Assembly: GCF_030068475.1 (NCBI RefSeq)
Contig: NZ_JAQOSP010000147.1
Location: 23,867-87,866 of the forward strand
Reading direction: 5' to 3'
DNA: 64,000 nucleotides
Source: Roseofilum acuticapitatum BLCC-M154
GTDB taxonomy: Bacteria; Cyanobacteriota; Cyanobacteriia; Cyanobacteriales; Desertifilaceae
The stretch's first letter is position 1. The number at the start of each line of letters is the position of its first letter. The notes below the pieces were generated by a model. The model made no database searches. It saw only the letters and a program-made list of their open reading frames with translations, and was not told the origin of the DNA. The translations under genes and the position numbers were made by a program. Positions 1 to 10,149 of this stretch are shown piece by piece.

Positions 1-12
1 CCATGACTGAAG

Positions 13-954
13 TTAGGATTTTGCCTTTTCATGGGGCAAAGTAATTCCCAACCTCTGTTGCAGAGCTTCAATCACTTCTTCGGCTGATTTAGCTCCAAAG
101 TTTTTGATCTCCAGCAAATCTTCTTGGGTGTAATCTAGTAGATCTGATACATTATTTATCTGCGCTCGTTTGAGACAGTTGTAAGCTCTCACCGATAACT
201 GTAATTCTTCAATCGGAATCTGACTATTGGGATCATCGGTCAGTTCTGGTTCATCCTTGAGTGGCTCAAAGGTAATATCTTTGAGGGGACTAAATAAATC
301 AACCAATATACTTGATGCTTGAGATAGGGCTTCTTGGGGAGTAATACTCCCATTGGTGGTTACATCAAGGATCAACCGGTCTTGTTCTAAGGAACCCCCA
401 ACCCGTGCATCTTCAATCATATAATTGACTTTAGACACGGGCATAAAAATTGCATCGATCTGGAGAAAGTCCAGGGAAGTTGGATCTTGGCGACTCCGGT
501 CTACGGAGCGGTATCCGGTTCCGGTTTCAATCCGAAACTCCATCTCTAAGGTTGCTCCCTCCGATAGGGTGGCTACCTTTTGATGCCCATTGACTAATTC
601 CACATCTGACGGTAAATCAAAGTCGCTTGCTTGCACTGTTTTTGGCCCCGCGGCCACTAAACGGCCAATTTGGGGTTGATTCGAGTGACTTTTAACAATG
701 ATTTCCTTCATGTTCAGTAAGATCTCTAAAACATCTTCCCGAACGCCTGGAATGGTTGCAAACTCATGATTTACGCCAGCAATTCTGACTGAGGTCACGG
801 CTGCTCCCAACAGGTTAGAAAGCAATACCCGTCTCAGGGCATTGCCTACCGTGGTTCCTTGACCTCGTTCTAGGGGTTCTAGAATAAATCGGCTGTACTG
901 ACTTTGATCTTTTTCGGTATAACTTTCAACACATTCAACCTGAAACTGCCCCAC
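13..954 (-). CDS. rpoA: DNA-directed RNA polymerase subunit alpha
   Basis: Alpha subunit of RNA polymerase: the N-terminal domain dimerises to start core assembly and the C-terminal domain contacts UP elements and activators. The 313 residues have the usual layout, with an alpha-NTD over about residues 1-230 (motif GTTVGNALRRVLLSN near residue 33), an acidic linker around 235-248, and an alpha-CTD with the helix-hairpin-helix motif KNFGAKSAEEV near the end. It is the last complete gene of the ribosomal operon. About 125 bp separate it from rpsK, more than most gaps here. rplQ would be expected next, but the window ends after 12 bp. Confidence 0.98.
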   Translation of the reverse strand: MGQFQVECVESYTEKDQSQYSRFILEPLERGQGTTVGNALRRVLLSNLLGAAVTSVRIAGVNHEFATIPGVREDVLEILLNMKEIIVKSHSNQPQIGRLVAAGPKTVQASDFDLPSDVELVNGHQKVATLSEGATLEMEFRIETGTGYRSVDRSRQDPTSLDFLQIDAIFMPVSKVNYMIEDARVGGSLEQDRLILDVTTNGSITPQEALSQASSILVDLFSPLKDITFEPLKDEPELTDDPNSQIPIEELQLSVRAYNCLKRAQINNVSDLLDYTQEDLLEIKNFGAKSAEEVIEALQQRLGITLPHEKAKS

Positions 955-1080
955 AGAGCCACCTCCCTTCGCCTGCTTCCTAGGAGGGCTATCTTATGAC
1001 CTTCCTAGCTGTTTTTTCTGTCATTGATGAGGCTCAGGCGCGCCCAATCTGCTCAATGTGCAGAGGCGATCGCCATTACC

Positions 1081-1470
1081 CTAGACTCGTCGCCGTTTTG
1101 GAGGACGACATCCATTATGAGGAATGGGGGTGACATCTCGAATGAGAGTAATTTCCAAACCTGAACCTTGTAGGGCACGGATAGCGGTTTCTCTCCCCGA
1201 TCCGGGGCCACTGACCATCACTTCAATTTGCCGCATTCCTTGGTCGATTGCCCGACGAGCAGCGCTATCAGCGGCCGTTTGTGCCGCAAAGGGAGTTCCT
1301 TTTTTGGCTCCCTTAAATCCACTCGATCCGGCTGAAGCCCAAGAAATCACATCTCCGTTTGGAGCAGTAATCGAGACAATCGTGTTATTGAATGTCGATT
1401 GAATGTGGGCTACACCATTAGGAATATTTCGCTTTTGTTTTTTAGGGCCTGTTTTTTTCGGTCGTGCCAT
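1081..1470 (-). CDS. rpsK: 30S ribosomal protein S11
   Basis: S11 sits on the 30S platform beside the 3' end of 16S rRNA and lines the mRNA exit region. The 129-residue product is the normal bacterial length. It has a lysine-rich N-terminus ([14 protein letters not shown]), the STFNNTIV core, and the conserved C-terminal end [16 protein letters not shown]. It lies between rpsM and rpoA, as in the alpha operon of other bacteria. The start is the ATG giving MARPKK, the standard cyanobacterial S11 start. Confidence 0.98.
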   Translation of the reverse strand: MARPKKTGPKKQKRNIPNGVAHIQSTFNNTIVSITAPNGDVISWASAGSSGFKGAKKGTPFAAQTAADSAARRAIDQGMRQIEVMVSGPGSGRETAIRALQGSGLEITLIRDVTPIPHNGCRPPKRRRV

Positions 1471-1550
1471 AATTGTGTTGCACTCTATTGGTCTTTATCT
1501 CAGAGTTTTTTGAGGCTCCCATAGGGGGAGTTCCATCAACAACAGACTAT

Positions 1551-1934
1551 TTATTTCTTAGCTGCTGCTTTCTTCTTACCGGCTACCGTGCGGCGGACTC
1601 CACGACGGGTACGGGCATTGGTGCGGGTACGTTGTCCCCTTACGGGTAATCCCATACGATGCCGTCTTCCCCGATAGGTTCCAATGTCCATCAGACGTTT
1701 GATATTCATTGCCTCCCAACGTCTGAGATCCCCTTCGATTTGATATTGGGTTTCTACAGTTCCTCTTAGGGCAACAATATCTGCGTCCGTTAAATCTTTA
1801 ACTCTAGTATCTGGATTCACTCCAGTTTCCGCTAAGATCTTCTGAGAACGGCTTAATCCGATCCCATAGATATAGGTCAGACCTATTTCTACCCGCTTAT
1901 CTCGCGGTAGGTCTACACCAGCTATTCTGGCCAC
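1551..1934 (-). CDS. rpsM: 30S ribosomal protein S13
   Basis: S13 lies in the head of the small subunit, contacts the P-site tRNA with its basic tail and forms bridges to the 50S. The 127 residues begin [14 protein letters not shown] and contain the helix-two-turn-helix [15 protein letters not shown]. The tail region has [11 protein letters not shown] and then an Ala/Lys-rich extension ending GKKKAAAKK. Gene order rpmJ-rpsM-rpsK-rpoA is that of the bacterial alpha operon. Confidence 0.98.
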   Translation of the reverse strand: MARIAGVDLPRDKRVEIGLTYIYGIGLSRSQKILAETGVNPDTRVKDLTDADIVALRGTVETQYQIEGDLRRWEAMNIKRLMDIGTYRGRRHRMGLPVRGQRTRTNARTRRGVRRTVAGKKKAAAKK

Positions 1935-2031
1935 GCTTTTTCTCCCTCGTCTTGAACAACTTAACTAGGTTATCCCCCTGGGGGGAGGGTCGATCTGTTC
2001 TCCAACTCATTCCATGGGTCTTCGGTTTGAG

Positions 2032-2145
2032 TTAACCTTGACGTTGCTTATGTTTTGGGTTAGAACAGATAACCATTACCCGACCTTTACGGCGGATAAC
2101 TCGGCATTTCTCACACATTTTACGGACGGAAGCTCGCACTTTCAT
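2032..2145 (-). CDS. rpmJ: 50S ribosomal protein L36
   Basis: A 37-codon gene found by reading the minus strand between infA and rpsM. It translates to a protein starting [19 protein letters not shown] and ending NPKHKQRQG, the zinc-ribbon L36 of the large subunit. The metal ligands are visible as CEKC, then a later C, then H. The start is the ATG at 2143-2145 and the stop is TAA at 2032-2034. Plus-strand reading frames here are shadows of this gene. Confidence 0.96.
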   Translation of the reverse strand: MKVRASVRKMCEKCRVIRRKGRVMVICSNPKHKQRQG

Positions 2146-2233
2146 GTCCTATTTCTCAATGTCTACAAATATAACATCTTATCAGTTTTACTTAGGTTTT
2201 GTCAAACCCAACAAGGGAGAGGGCCAGAAAAGT

Positions 2234-2458
2234 CTACTTCTTACGCAATCGATAAGTGATTCTCCCTTTAGTTAAGTCATAGGGAGTCAATTCTACTTTT
2301 ACGCGATCGCCTGGCAGAATTTTGATATAGTTCCGGCGAATCTTACCCGAAATATGGGCTAACACATTAAACCCATTATCCAGATCTACCCGAAACATAG
2401 CATTGGGCAAGGATTCTGTAACTTGCCCTTCCATCTCAATTAAATCTTGTTTAGCCAA
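2234..2458 (-). CDS. infA: translation initiation factor IF-1
   Basis: IF-1 occupies the A site of the 30S subunit during initiation and helps IF-2 and IF-3. The 74-residue protein begins [19 protein letters not shown] and is a single S1-like OB fold, with [21 protein letters not shown] in the middle (cited as the region around residues 36-56) and a basic end RITYRLRKK. Length and sequence are typical. It lies between adk and rpmJ. map, found next to adk in many bacteria, is absent. Confidence 0.97.
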   Translation of the reverse strand: MAKQDLIEMEGQVTESLPNAMFRVDLDNGFNVLAHISGKIRRNYIKILPGDRVKVELTPYDLTKGRITYRLRKK

Positions 2459-2598
2459 TGTAATCCATCCTCAATTCAACAGGTCTTTAGTATAGGAATT
2501 CCATTCCCATGACTATGCCCCGAAAACAAAATTTCCGGGGTCTTTACATATCTTATCAAACTTTTTTTGTCAAACTCAATTTTGTGAGCGGTTATAGC

Positions 2599-3159
2599 CT
2601 AATGTCCCATAGTCAAAGCATGTTGTAAGTCTTGAGTCACCTTTTCCACCGGCTGATTTCCCCGAATCCGTCTCAGTTTACCACGAGCGCCATAGAACTC
2701 AATCAAAGGTTGAGTTTCCTCATGATAAACCTCCAAGCGATGGCGAATGGTCTCCGTTGTATCATCAGCCCGTCCTCTAGACAAAAGCCGCTCAATTAAA
2801 ATCGCTTCTGGAACCTCCAAGAAAATGGCATAATCACAATCCTTATTTTTGGAATACAACATCTTTTGGAAGGTCTCAGCCTGGGAACTATTGCGCGGAA
2901 ACCCATCTAGAATCCACCCGCTTTGGGCATCTTCTTGACTCAACCGCTCCTCTACCAAATCAAACACCAACTCGTCAGGAACCAAAGAGCCTTGATCCAT
3001 ATAGAACTTAGCTTTCAACCCCAAATCCGTTTGGTTGGCCACACTATTACGGAGGATCTCTCCTGTAGAAATATGGGGAATTTTTTCCCGTTTGGAGAGT
3101 TCAGCGGCTTGGGTTCCCTTGCCAGAACCTGGAGGGCCAATAAAAATCAACCTTGACAT
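2599..3159 (-). CDS. adk: adenylate kinase (short-LID type)
   Basis: Cytosolic enzyme converting AMP plus ATP to two ADP, which keeps adenylate energy charge balanced. The P-loop GPPGSGKGTQ is at residues 8-17. The AMP-binding segment includes ISTGEILR, and the NMP-binding motif DGFPRN is followed by a LID region containing RGRADDTTETIRHRL. At 186 residues it is the short form without the extended zinc-binding LID, as usual in cyanobacteria. It begins 4 bp after the secY stop, so the two genes are tightly co-transcribed. Confidence 0.97.
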   Translation of the reverse strand: MSRLIFIGPPGSGKGTQAAELSKREKIPHISTGEILRNSVANQTDLGLKAKFYMDQGSLVPDELVFDLVEERLSQEDAQSGWILDGFPRNSSQAETFQKMLYSKNKDCDYAIFLEVPEAILIERLLSRGRADDTTETIRHRLEVYHEETQPLIEFYGARGKLRRIRGNQPVEKVTQDLQHALTMGH

Positions 3160-3163
3160 GACA

Positions 3164-4471
3164 CTACTGTTTCACCATCCCTTCATAACGTTGAGAAATC
3201 ACATAGGTTTGAATTTGCTTTGCGGTGTCGATCGCCACCCCAACTAAAATCAGTAAAGAGGTAGCACCTAAACCTTGAAATGTTGGGACGCGAGTCAAGC
3301 CTTCAACCACTGTGGGCACAATAGCCACAATGCCTAAAAACAAAGCGCCCAAGAAGGTCAACCGATTCAGAACCCGTTCAATATACTCACTCGTTGCTTT
3401 TCCGGGACGAATTCCAGGAATACTCGAACCCATTTTTTTCAGATTCTGAGCCACATCCACTGGATTCATAATCAAAGAAGCATAGAAATAGCTGAAAAAC
3501 AGAATCATCGTCAAGTAGAAGGGAACATAAAACGTTCCTCCTGGACTCAAATATTGAACCGCATTCCGCAGCCAGGCGACTCCAGTTAACTCAGCTAGGG
3601 TAACTGGTAAAATGAGGACGGCTGAAGCAAAAATAATCGGCATCACTCCACCTTGATTCAAGCGCAAGGGGAGATAACTACTTTTTTCTAAATACAGCTT
3701 TCTACCTACCTGACGACGAGCGGAAATAATGGGGATTCGGCGGGTTCCTTCCTGAACAAAGACAATACCGACAATCATCACCAGAAAGACCATCACCAAA
3801 ATAACAGTCCGTCCGACGATGCCACTATCTCCACTAGAAGCCAATTCAATGGTTTGTCCGATGGAGGTAGGTAAGGTAGAAACAATATTGACAAAAATCA
3901 GTAATGAAGCACCGTTGCCGATGCCTCGTTCTGTAATTACTTCTCCAAACCACATGACCAACATGGAGCCAGCGCTCAGGGCTAAAACGGTTTGGATAAT
4001 AAACATGGGCCCTGGATTTAAGGCCACCCCAGGGGCATTATTGAGCCATAACCCAATCCCCACACTTTGAAGGATGCACCATCCTAGGGCAACATAGCGG
4101 GTAATTTGGGAGAGTTTACGCCGTCCGGCTTCACCCTCATTTTTCTGTAATTCTTCTAGGGTGGGTAGAGCAGCAGTCAGGAGTTGGATAATGATGGATG
4201 CATTAATAAAGGGAAGGATACCGAGGGCAAAAACACCCAGTTGGGAAATCCCTCCCCCAGAAAACAGGTCTAAAAATCCAATAATTGGACTACCTTCAAT
4301 ATTGCGGCTAAATTGATCTCGGTCAATACCAATGACGGGGATATAAACCCCTAATCTAGCCAAAATTAATAAGCCCAGAGTGACGAGCAACCGACCTCTG
4401 AGGCCGGCTGCTTGAGCCATCTGGATAAAGGTTTCTTGAGCGCTTGGGGTTTTGTCTCGACTAACGGTCAT
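3164..4471 (-). CDS. secY: preprotein translocase subunit SecY
   Basis: Pore-forming subunit of the Sec translocon; in cyanobacteria it serves both the plasma and thylakoid membranes. About ten hydrophobic segments are visible, with conserved LDLFSGGGISQLGVFALGI in the plug/TM2 region and GIRPGKATSEYIE in the C6 loop. I place the start at the ATG at 4469-4471 (MTVSRDKTPS, 435 aa). This gives the usual length and has GAGG about 9 bp upstream. An in-frame 40-codon extension to 4591 is rich in Ser/Arg and resembles no SecY N-terminus. Confidence 0.96.
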   Translation of the reverse strand: MTVSRDKTPSAQETFIQMAQAAGLRGRLLVTLGLLILARLGVYIPVIGIDRDQFSRNIEGSPIIGFLDLFSGGGISQLGVFALGILPFINASIIIQLLTAALPTLEELQKNEGEAGRRKLSQITRYVALGWCILQSVGIGLWLNNAPGVALNPGPMFIIQTVLALSAGSMLVMWFGEVITERGIGNGASLLIFVNIVSTLPTSIGQTIELASSGDSGIVGRTVILVMVFLVMIVGIVFVQEGTRRIPIISARRQVGRKLYLEKSSYLPLRLNQGGVMPIIFASAVLILPVTLAELTGVAWLRNAVQYLSPGGTFYVPFYLTMILFFSYFYASLIMNPVDVAQNLKKMGSSIPGIRPGKATSEYIERVLNRLTFLGALFLGIVAIVPTVVEGLTRVPTFQGLGATSLLILVGVAIDTAKQIQTYVISQRYEGMVKQ

Positions 4472-4609
4472 TAAGGGACACCTCGATGACGACGGTAAAT
4501 AGGTGGGTGAGTTTTGGCGAAATCCTCTATACTCTGCATTGCTGACGGGATAATGATCCGCATCGCTTCGCGATCGCCAGTTGGAATGCAAAGTTTGACG
4601 AGATCTGCC

Positions 4610-5056
4610 TTATTCTAAAACCTGACAACTCCCTCCAGCACCTTCGAGTTTAGTCCGAGCATTAGCCGTAAATTGGGCTGCTGTCACTTGCAGGGGTACG
4701 CTAATTTCTCCGTCTCCCAAGATTTTCAAGGGGCCGTCATTGGTGGTCACAATCCCTGCGTCCATCAATGATTCTAAAGTCACTTCGGTATTTGCTGGCA
4801 GGGTAGCCAGTTGACGAATATTAATCGTAGTGTACTGTTGTTTGTTAATAACTGTAAAGTGCTTCAGTTTGGGGACGCGGCGATACAGGGGCATTTGTCC
4901 CCCTTCAAACCCAGGGCGAGTCCCCCGACCTGAACGGGACTTTTGCCCCCGCATTCCAAATCCACAACTGGCTCCCTGGCCGGCCGAGATTCCCCGACCG
5001 ACGCGACGGCGACGTTTACGGGAACCTTCTTGAGGGGCAACATCTTCTAATCTCAT
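4610..5056 (-). CDS. rplO: 50S ribosomal protein L15
   Basis: L15 is a late-assembly protein of the large subunit. The 148 residues begin [21 protein letters not shown] glycine/arginine-rich extended arm follows ([20 protein letters not shown]), then a globular C-terminal domain. Between rpsE and L15 many bacteria have rpmD (L30); it is absent here, as in other cyanobacteria. Confidence 0.97.
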   Translation of the reverse strand: MRLEDVAPQEGSRKRRRRVGRGISAGQGASCGFGMRGQKSRSGRGTRPGFEGGQMPLYRRVPKLKHFTVINKQQYTTINIRQLATLPANTEVTLESLMDAGIVTTNDGPLKILGDGEISVPLQVTAAQFTANARTKLEGAGGSCQVLE

Positions 5057-5110
5057 GGTGTTTATCCTTGCGCTTACCGGTTTACTCTCTGGTGAGTCCC
5101 TGGTTGGGAT

Positions 5111-5650
5111 CTAGATATAGAGCTTTTCGATCTCAATTCCCCGTTCTTGGGCCACCTCGGCAAAGGTACGGAGACCGGAGAGGGCATCAATGGCAGCCCT
5201 AGCATTATTTAGGGGATTATTGGAGCCGAGTTGTTTGGCGAGGGCATTCTGAACGCCGGCCAGTTCTAGCACGGTACGCACTGATCCCCCAGCAATTACC
5301 CCAGTACCTGGAGCGGCTGGACGCATCATGACTCTAGCACCCGTAGCTTCTCCGGTGGACGGATGGGGCAGGGAGTTAGATTTGGTCAGGGGAACGGTAA
5401 TCAGATGTTTTTTGGCATCGGCAACTCCTTTTTTGACGGCTCCGATGACATCACTGGCTTTACCGACTCCGACTCCGACTTGACCGCGTTCATTGCCGAC
5501 GACCACGATCGCCCGGAAGCTTAGTTTTTTACCCCCTTTAACGACCTTAGTCACCCGGCGGATTTGGACTACCCGCTCTTGCCATTCACTTTCTTTTTCC
5601 CGATTGCGGTTAGCTTTGCGAGATTTGCCTTTTTTTTCTTTTTCTTCCAT
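5111..5650 (-). CDS. rpsE: 30S ribosomal protein S5
   Basis: S5 lies at the mRNA entry channel and takes part in decoding fidelity and mRNA unwinding. After a lysine/glutamate-rich N-terminus ([20 protein letters not shown]), the double-stranded RNA-binding domain starts at [20 protein letters not shown]. The C-terminal domain has [16 protein letters not shown]. At 179 residues it is slightly longer than E. coli S5 (166), with the difference in the charged N-terminal tail, which is common in cyanobacteria. Confidence 0.97.
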   Translation of the reverse strand: MEEKEKKGKSRKANRNREKESEWQERVVQIRRVTKVVKGGKKLSFRAIVVVGNERGQVGVGVGKASDVIGAVKKGVADAKKHLITVPLTKSNSLPHPSTGEATGARVMMRPAAPGTGVIAGGSVRTVLELAGVQNALAKQLGSNNPLNNARAAIDALSGLRTFAEVAQERGIEIEKLYI

Positions 5651-5668
5651 GGTTTTTGTGGGTCTATC

Positions 5669-6034
5669 CTAAAAGTCTAATCCAGCTTCACGGGCCGCAT
5701 CGGCTAAGGCTTTTACGCGGCCATGGTACAAATTTCCACCTCGGTCGAAGACCACTTTGGAAACGCCTTTATTGATGGCTCGCTCGGCGATCGCCTTACC
5801 CACTTGGGCAGAAGCCTCACAAGTTCTTCCCACATCATTCAAAGCGGCTTTAATTTCGGCCTCCAAGGTGGAGGCCGCCGCCAGGGTATGATGCTGAGTA
5901 TCATCAATCACCTGAGCATAGATATGGTTGTTGGATCGAAAGACCGCTAACCGGGGGCGCTCAGGAGTGCCCATGACCGATTTGCGAATCCGATGGTGTC
6001 TACGCTGCCTGAATTCTTGTCTGGTTCGTTTCAT
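5669..6034 (-). CDS. rplR: 50S ribosomal protein L18
   Basis: L18 binds 5S rRNA and, with L5, docks it in the central protuberance. The 121-residue protein has the basic N-terminus [18 protein letters not shown], the core [20 protein letters not shown], and the final segment [20 protein letters not shown]. It starts 2 bp after the rplF stop codon, so the two are probably translated in a coupled way. Confidence 0.97.
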   Translation of the reverse strand: MKRTRQEFRQRRHHRIRKSVMGTPERPRLAVFRSNNHIYAQVIDDTQHHTLAAASTLEAEIKAALNDVGRTCEASAQVGKAIAERAINKGVSKVVFDRGGNLYHGRVKALADAAREAGLDF

Positions 6035-6036
6035 GG

Positions 6037-6600
6037 TTATTTCTTACCTGACTTACCCGCTTTACGTCTGACGATTTCGCCCTGATAGCGAATCCCTTTA
6101 CCCTTATAGACTTCGGGAGGACGGACATCACGAATTTTAGCGGCGGTATTGCCCACTGCTTCTTTGTCGATGCCGCTAATGATCACAAAAGTGCCTTGAT
6201 TAACAGCTTTACCCGTATTATCAACGATGGCAAAATCAATCCCATCTGGGGGATCAAAATCGACCGGTTTGCTGTAGCCCACATTTAAAGTGAGAGCTTT
6301 GCCCTTAGCTTGGGCACGATAGCCCACACCTTGCAGTTCTAGGCGTTTTTCAAATCCTTTCGATACCCCTTCCACCATATTGAAAACTAGGGTACGGCAT
6401 AAGCCATGGGCTGCCCGACATCTACGGGAATCATTACGCCGCTTAACCATCAAGGTATTGTTTTCTTGTTCAATTGTGACTTCTGGAGGCAAAACGCGCT
6501 CTAGCTGTCCTTTCGGCCCTTTGACAGAGACTTGTTGACCATCAAGGGTAACGGTTACTTTGTCAGGAATATTAATAGGACGTTTACCAATTCGAGACAT
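6037..6600 (-). CDS. rplF: 50S ribosomal protein L6
   Basis: L6 binds near the sarcin-ricin loop at the GTPase centre. Two repeated alpha/beta domains are visible. The N-terminal one begins [17 protein letters not shown]. The second contains [20 protein letters not shown] and the C-terminal signature [15 protein letters not shown]. At 187 residues it is a few residues longer than E. coli L6 (177). It is followed after 2 bp by rplR. Confidence 0.97.
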   Translation of the reverse strand: MSRIGKRPINIPDKVTVTLDGQQVSVKGPKGQLERVLPPEVTIEQENNTLMVKRRNDSRRCRAAHGLCRTLVFNMVEGVSKGFEKRLELQGVGYRAQAKGKALTLNVGYSKPVDFDPPDGIDFAIVDNTGKAVNQGTFVIISGIDKEAVGNTAAKIRDVRPPEVYKGKGIRYQGEIVRRKAGKSGKK

Positions 6601-6674
6601 AATCTTTTACTTGTTGTCCTTGTTCATGGGTCTAATCATTGATTCTTGCTCTGAGGCAAGGGTCAATGAGGAAT

Positions 6675-7076
6675 TTACCAAACATAGCAAAGCACTTCTC
6701 CACCAATACCTTGGCGACGGGCTTCACGGTCAGTCATAATGCCATGGGAGGTTGAAATAATCGCTATACCAATGCCCCCTAAAACACGGGGGAGTTCTTT
6801 GCGATTTTTATAAACCCTTAAACCTGGACGACTGACTCGTTCTAGTTTGCTGATAATTGGGCTTCGGTTTTTGCCTTTATATTTGAGGGCAATCCGGAGC
6901 TGGGTTTGGACTCCTTCCCCCACTGTCTCAAACTCGGAAATAAAACCTTCATCTTTTAAGACTTGGGCAATACTCCGGGTGATCTTAGTGGCTGGAACTT
7001 GAGTGGTTTGATGCCGCGCTAAATTCGCATTGCGAAGGCGCGTGAGCATATCCGCGATCGTGTCGTTTACGGCCAT
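6675..7076 (-). CDS. rpsH: 30S ribosomal protein S8
   Basis: S8 binds the central domain of 16S rRNA early in 30S assembly. In E. coli it also represses the spc operon; whether it does so here cannot be judged from sequence. The 133 residues begin [20 protein letters not shown]. They end with the diagnostic C-terminal motif [20 protein letters not shown] followed by VLCYVW. Confidence 0.97.
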   Translation of the reverse strand: MAVNDTIADMLTRLRNANLARHQTTQVPATKITRSIAQVLKDEGFISEFETVGEGVQTQLRIALKYKGKNRSPIISKLERVSRPGLRVYKNRKELPRVLGGIGIAIISTSHGIMTDREARRQGIGGEVLCYVW

Positions 7077-7101
7077 CGTTTACTCTCTCGATAAAACTCC
7101 T

Positions 7102-7647
7102 TTAGTTTTCCCGGAAAGGCATTCCCATTTCCCGCAGTAGGGCGCGTCCTTCTTCATCGGATTGAGCGGTTGTGGTAATGGCCACATCCATCCCTCGAAT
7201 TTGGTCAATTCTGTCATATTCTATTTCGGGAAAAATCAGTTGTTCCCGCAGACCCAGGTTATAGTTCCCGCGCCCATCGAAACTTTTAGGACTAATGCCT
7301 CGAAAGTCACGGATACGCGGTAGAGCCAAGTTGATTAACCGGTCTAGGAAGGCATACATCCGATCGCTGCGTAGGGTTACCATGACCCCAATGGGCATTC
7401 CTTGTCGAATCTTGAATCCGGCGATCGCCTTTTTGGCCCGAGTCACTACGGGCTTTTGTCCCGTAATCAGGGCCAGTTCATTCAGGGAGGCCTCTAAAGA
7501 TTTAGCATTTTGAGATGCTTCTCCGAGTCCTCGGTTAACGGTTACTTTTTGAATTTTGGGTACTTGATGGATATTCGTGTACCCAAATTGCTCCATCAGT
7601 TTAGGAACAATCTTTTCTTGATATCGGGTTTTGAGGGGTTGTACCAT
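7102..7647 (-). CDS. rplE: 50S ribosomal protein L5
   Basis: L5 binds 5S rRNA together with L18 and touches the P-site tRNA elbow. It has 181 residues with the conserved segments [37 protein letters not shown] and [20 protein letters not shown]. Gene order rplX-rplE-rpsH is kept. rpsN (S14), which lies between rplE and rpsH in many bacteria, is absent here, as expected for cyanobacteria, where it is encoded elsewhere. Confidence 0.97.
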   Translation of the reverse strand: MVQPLKTRYQEKIVPKLMEQFGYTNIHQVPKIQKVTVNRGLGEASQNAKSLEASLNELALITGQKPVVTRAKKAIAGFKIRQGMPIGVMVTLRSDRMYAFLDRLINLALPRIRDFRGISPKSFDGRGNYNLGLREQLIFPEIEYDRIDQIRGMDVAITTTAQSDEEGRALLREMGMPFREN

Positions 7648-7664
7648 AGCGATTTCCTGCCAAC

Positions 7665-8012
7665 TTAATCAATGATTTCCCCAGTTTTTTTGAGCATCCG
7701 TACCTTCTTCCCTTCTTCATTGAAGGTATAAGAGATACGAGAAGCTACTTTTTCCTTGGTGGAATAGAGCATTACATTTGAGCTATGGATGGGCGCTTCA
7801 AAGGTCTTGATTTGTCCCGATTCTCCTTCTTGTCTCGGTTTAACGTGCTTAGTTCTAATATTCACGTTTTGAACCACGACTTTACTGAGTTTCGGGAGCG
7901 CTGCAAGCACTTCTCCAACTTTGCCCTTATCCTTGCCCGCAATGACTTGCACGGTATCGCCTTTTTTGACATGCATTTTCAAGGCAACTGATTTCTGTTT
8001 GGGTTTAGCCAT
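7665..8012 (-). CDS. rplX: 50S ribosomal protein L24
   Basis: L24 is an assembly initiator protein that binds the 5' domain of 23S rRNA. The KOW motif is seen in [20 protein letters not shown], followed by [20 protein letters not shown]. The protein is 115 residues. Its ATG overlaps the rplN stop codon by one base (TAATG), a sign of translational coupling. Confidence 0.97.
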   Translation of the reverse strand: MAKPKQKSVALKMHVKKGDTVQVIAGKDKGKVGEVLAALPKLSKVVVQNVNIRTKHVKPRQEGESGQIKTFEAPIHSSNVMLYSTKEKVASRISYTFNEEGKKVRMLKKTGEIID

Positions 8013-8377
8013 TACAGAACCTCCGGTGCTAGGGATACAATTTTCGTGTAATTCTTATCTCGTAATTCACGAGCTACTGGGCCAAATACACGGGTTCCCC
8101 TAGGATTACCATCTTTGTTAATAATGACGGCAGCATTATCATCAAAGCGGATACTCATGCCACTGTCGCGGCGTAATCCTTTTTTGGTTCTCACAATCAC
8201 AGCGCGAACCACATCGGATTTTTTAATTGCCATATTGGGGTTGGCATCTTTGACGACGGCCACAATTTCATCGCCAATGCAACCATAGGTTCGGTTGCCA
8301 CCGAGAACCCGAATACACATGATCTTACGAGCGCCACTGTTATCGGCTACATTGAGATAGGATTCTTGTTGAATCAT
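8012..8377 (-). CDS. rplN: 50S ribosomal protein L14
   Basis: L14 lies at the subunit interface and forms a bridge to 16S rRNA. The sequence begins [20 protein letters not shown] and contains [19 protein letters not shown] and the end [19 protein letters not shown]. Its 121 residues match the universal length of about 122. The stop codon shares a base with the rplX start. Confidence 0.97.
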   Translation of the reverse strand: MIQQESYLNVADNSGARKIMCIRVLGGNRTYGCIGDEIVAVVKDANPNMAIKKSDVVRAVIVRTKKGLRRDSGMSIRFDDNAAVIINKDGNPRGTRVFGPVARELRDKNYTKIVSLAPEVL

Positions 8378-8429
8378 GGGTTTATTCCTGGATCAGAATA
8401 GGGAATCAACGCTCTGAAATATTGGGTGA

Positions 8430-8672
8430 CTAACGAGACTCAAGGATCTCACTAACAACCCAACGTTTGGTTTTGCTCAGGGGGCGAGATTCTTTAATTA
8501 AGACGCGATCGCCTTCTTTACATTGGTTGTCTTCGTCGTGGGCTTTATAATGCTTAGTCTTGACCACGGTTTTACCGTATTTGGGGTGAGCGCTGCGATT
8601 TTCAATCGCCACGACCACGGTCTTTTGCATTTTGTCACTAATAACTGTGCCCACTCGTTCTTTGACGGCCAT
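8430..8672 (-). CDS. rpsQ: 30S ribosomal protein S17
   Basis: S17 is an OB-fold protein and an early binder of 16S rRNA. The 80-residue product has [20 protein letters not shown] at its start, [19 protein letters not shown] in the middle, and [19 protein letters not shown] at the end, all typical. It is preceded by rpmC with a 12-bp gap. Confidence 0.97.
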   Translation of the reverse strand: MAVKERVGTVISDKMQKTVVVAIENRSAHPKYGKTVVKTKHYKAHDEDNQCKEGDRVLIKESRPLSKTKRWVVSEILESR

Positions 8673-8684
8673 AGATTATGACTC

Positions 8685-8924
8685 CTATTTGTCCTCTACA
8701 GGTGTCTGACTCTCTTGAGTTTGAGCCAGTTGTCTCTGCCTCTCAATCATCAAGAGTTGGGACTGGCGGTGTTTAAGGTGTTTAAACTGATGAGGTTTAA
8801 TTTCTCCCTGGCCGGTCGCTTGCTTGAGCCGCAACTGAAATAAATCTCGTTTAACGGCTACAATTTGCTCCCCCAGTTCCTCATCGGTAAGGTTTCTTAC
8901 CTCGTCAATTTTAGGTAATGGCAT
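8685..8924 (-). CDS. rpmC: 50S ribosomal protein L29
   Basis: L29 is a two-helix protein near the polypeptide exit tunnel that helps recruit trigger factor and SRP. The 79 residues have KIDEVRNLTDEELGEQIVAV and LRLKQATGQGEIKPHQFKHL. A glutamine/threonine-rich C-terminal tail beyond the family core makes it somewhat longer than the 63-residue E. coli protein. It is followed by rpsQ and starts 5 bp after rplP. Confidence 0.96.
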   Translation of the reverse strand: MPLPKIDEVRNLTDEELGEQIVAVKRDLFQLRLKQATGQGEIKPHQFKHLKHRQSQLLMIERQRQLAQTQESQTPVEDK

Positions 8925-8929
8925 CTTTT

Positions 8930-9346
8930 CTAACCCTGGGAATCACGCACCAAAAATTTAGTCTTGATCGGAAATTTATGGGAAGCCAGACGCATGGCTT
9001 CGCGGGCGGTGGCTTCGGGCACACCGGCAATCTCATAAATAATCCGTCCGGGTTTAACCACAGCTACCCAATATTCTGGGTTTCCTTTCCCGGAACCCAT
9101 CCGGGTTTCGGCTGGGCGCATGGTTACCGGTTTGTCCGGGAAAATCCGAATCCAAATTTTCCCACCCCGCCGGATATACCGGGTCATCGCTCGACGACCG
9201 GATTCAATTTGGCGGGCAGTAATCCAATGAGGTTCTAGGGCTTGGAGGGCAAAGTCTCCAAAGTTAATGACATTCCCACGGGAAGCCAACCCTTGCATTC
9301 GACCTCGGTGTTGTTTGCGAAATTTTGTTCTTCTTGGACTTAACAT
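8930..9346 (-). CDS. rplP: 50S ribosomal protein L16
   Basis: L16 organises the A-site and E-site region of the large subunit next to 5S rRNA. The 138 residues start [20 protein letters not shown] and include the signature [20 protein letters not shown]. The order rpsC-rplP-rpmC is the standard one. The antisense strand is open over long stretches here, but those frames are shadows with no family resemblance. Confidence 0.97.
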   Translation of the reverse strand: MLSPRRTKFRKQHRGRMQGLASRGNVINFGDFALQALEPHWITARQIESGRRAMTRYIRRGGKIWIRIFPDKPVTMRPAETRMGSGKGNPEYWVAVVKPGRIIYEIAGVPEATAREAMRLASHKFPIKTKFLVRDSQG

Positions 9347-9384
9347 GGCCAGAACTCAATTCAATAATGGGTCAACAACAACGA

Positions 9385-10116
9385 TTAGTTCTCGTTGGAG
9401 CGGTCTTCAAACTGGGGCCGACGACGATTTCCTCGACGACGGTTGGGGCTTGGCCCAGGTGGGGGAGTTTCTTCTTGTCCAGGAATAATTTCGCCTTTGA
9501 AGACCCAAACCTTAATACCCAAGATTCCGTAAATGGTTTGAGCGGTGCGGTAAGCGTAGTCAATATCAGCCCGGAGGGTATGCAGGGGAACTCGTCCTTC
9601 TCTTGTCCATTCTGTACGGGCAATTTCTGCACCGTTCAGACGGCCACTGACTTGAATTTTGATCCCTTGAATGCCTGCCCGTTGGGCCCGTTGAATGGCT
9701 TGGCGCACGACTCGACGGAAGGATACCCGACGTTCGAGCTGTTGAGCAATATATTCGGCTAACAGGCCAGAGTCAGCATCTACACGGGTGACTTCAACGA
9801 CGTTAATGCGAATTTGACGATTGCTGTCGCCAATTTCTTTTTGTAAGCTGGTGCGTAAGGACTCAATGCCTTGACCTCCTCGACCGACGACTACACCGGG
9901 ACGGGCGGTATGGATTTCTAGGTCGATTTGATCGGCTTTGCGCTCGATGCGGACGTTGGAAATCCCGGCATTATTGAGTTGTTTTTCTACATATTTACGA
10001 ATCTTAAAGTCTTCTTGTAAGATTCCTGGGTAGTGTTTGGCATCTGCGAACCACCGAGAACGGTGTTCTTGGGTGATTCCTAGCCGAAACCCAGTTGGGT
10101 GTATTTTTTGTCCCAC
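9385..10116 (-). CDS. rpsC: 30S ribosomal protein S3
   Basis: S3 sits at the mRNA entry site and has helicase-supporting activity with S4 and S5. It contains the KH domain, with [18 protein letters not shown] (GXXG-type loop), and the C-terminal S3 domain with [19 protein letters not shown] and [13 protein letters not shown]. The 243 residues end in a proline/arginine-rich low-complexity tail ([17 protein letters not shown]) typical of cyanobacterial S3. Confidence 0.97.
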   Translation of the reverse strand: MGQKIHPTGFRLGITQEHRSRWFADAKHYPGILQEDFKIRKYVEKQLNNAGISNVRIERKADQIDLEIHTARPGVVVGRGGQGIESLRTSLQKEIGDSNRQIRINVVEVTRVDADSGLLAEYIAQQLERRVSFRRVVRQAIQRAQRAGIQGIKIQVSGRLNGAEIARTEWTREGRVPLHTLRADIDYAYRTAQTIYGILGIKVWVFKGEIIPGQEETPPPGPSPNRRRGNRRRPQFEDRSNEN

Positions 10117-10149
10117 AGAGTGAATCCTCTCGATCGATCAACGGTTGAG

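Noticed and set aside
1..12. Start of rplQ at the left edge
   Set aside because: An ATG is visible on the minus strand at positions 2-4, but the next base is G, which does not fit the usual MRH start of L17, and only one codon is in the window.
2014..2259. Plus-strand open frame opposite rpmJ and infA
   Set aside because: It is antisense to the genuine L36 gene at 2032-2145 and has no family resemblance. Many similar antisense frames in the ribosomal operon were dropped for the same reason.
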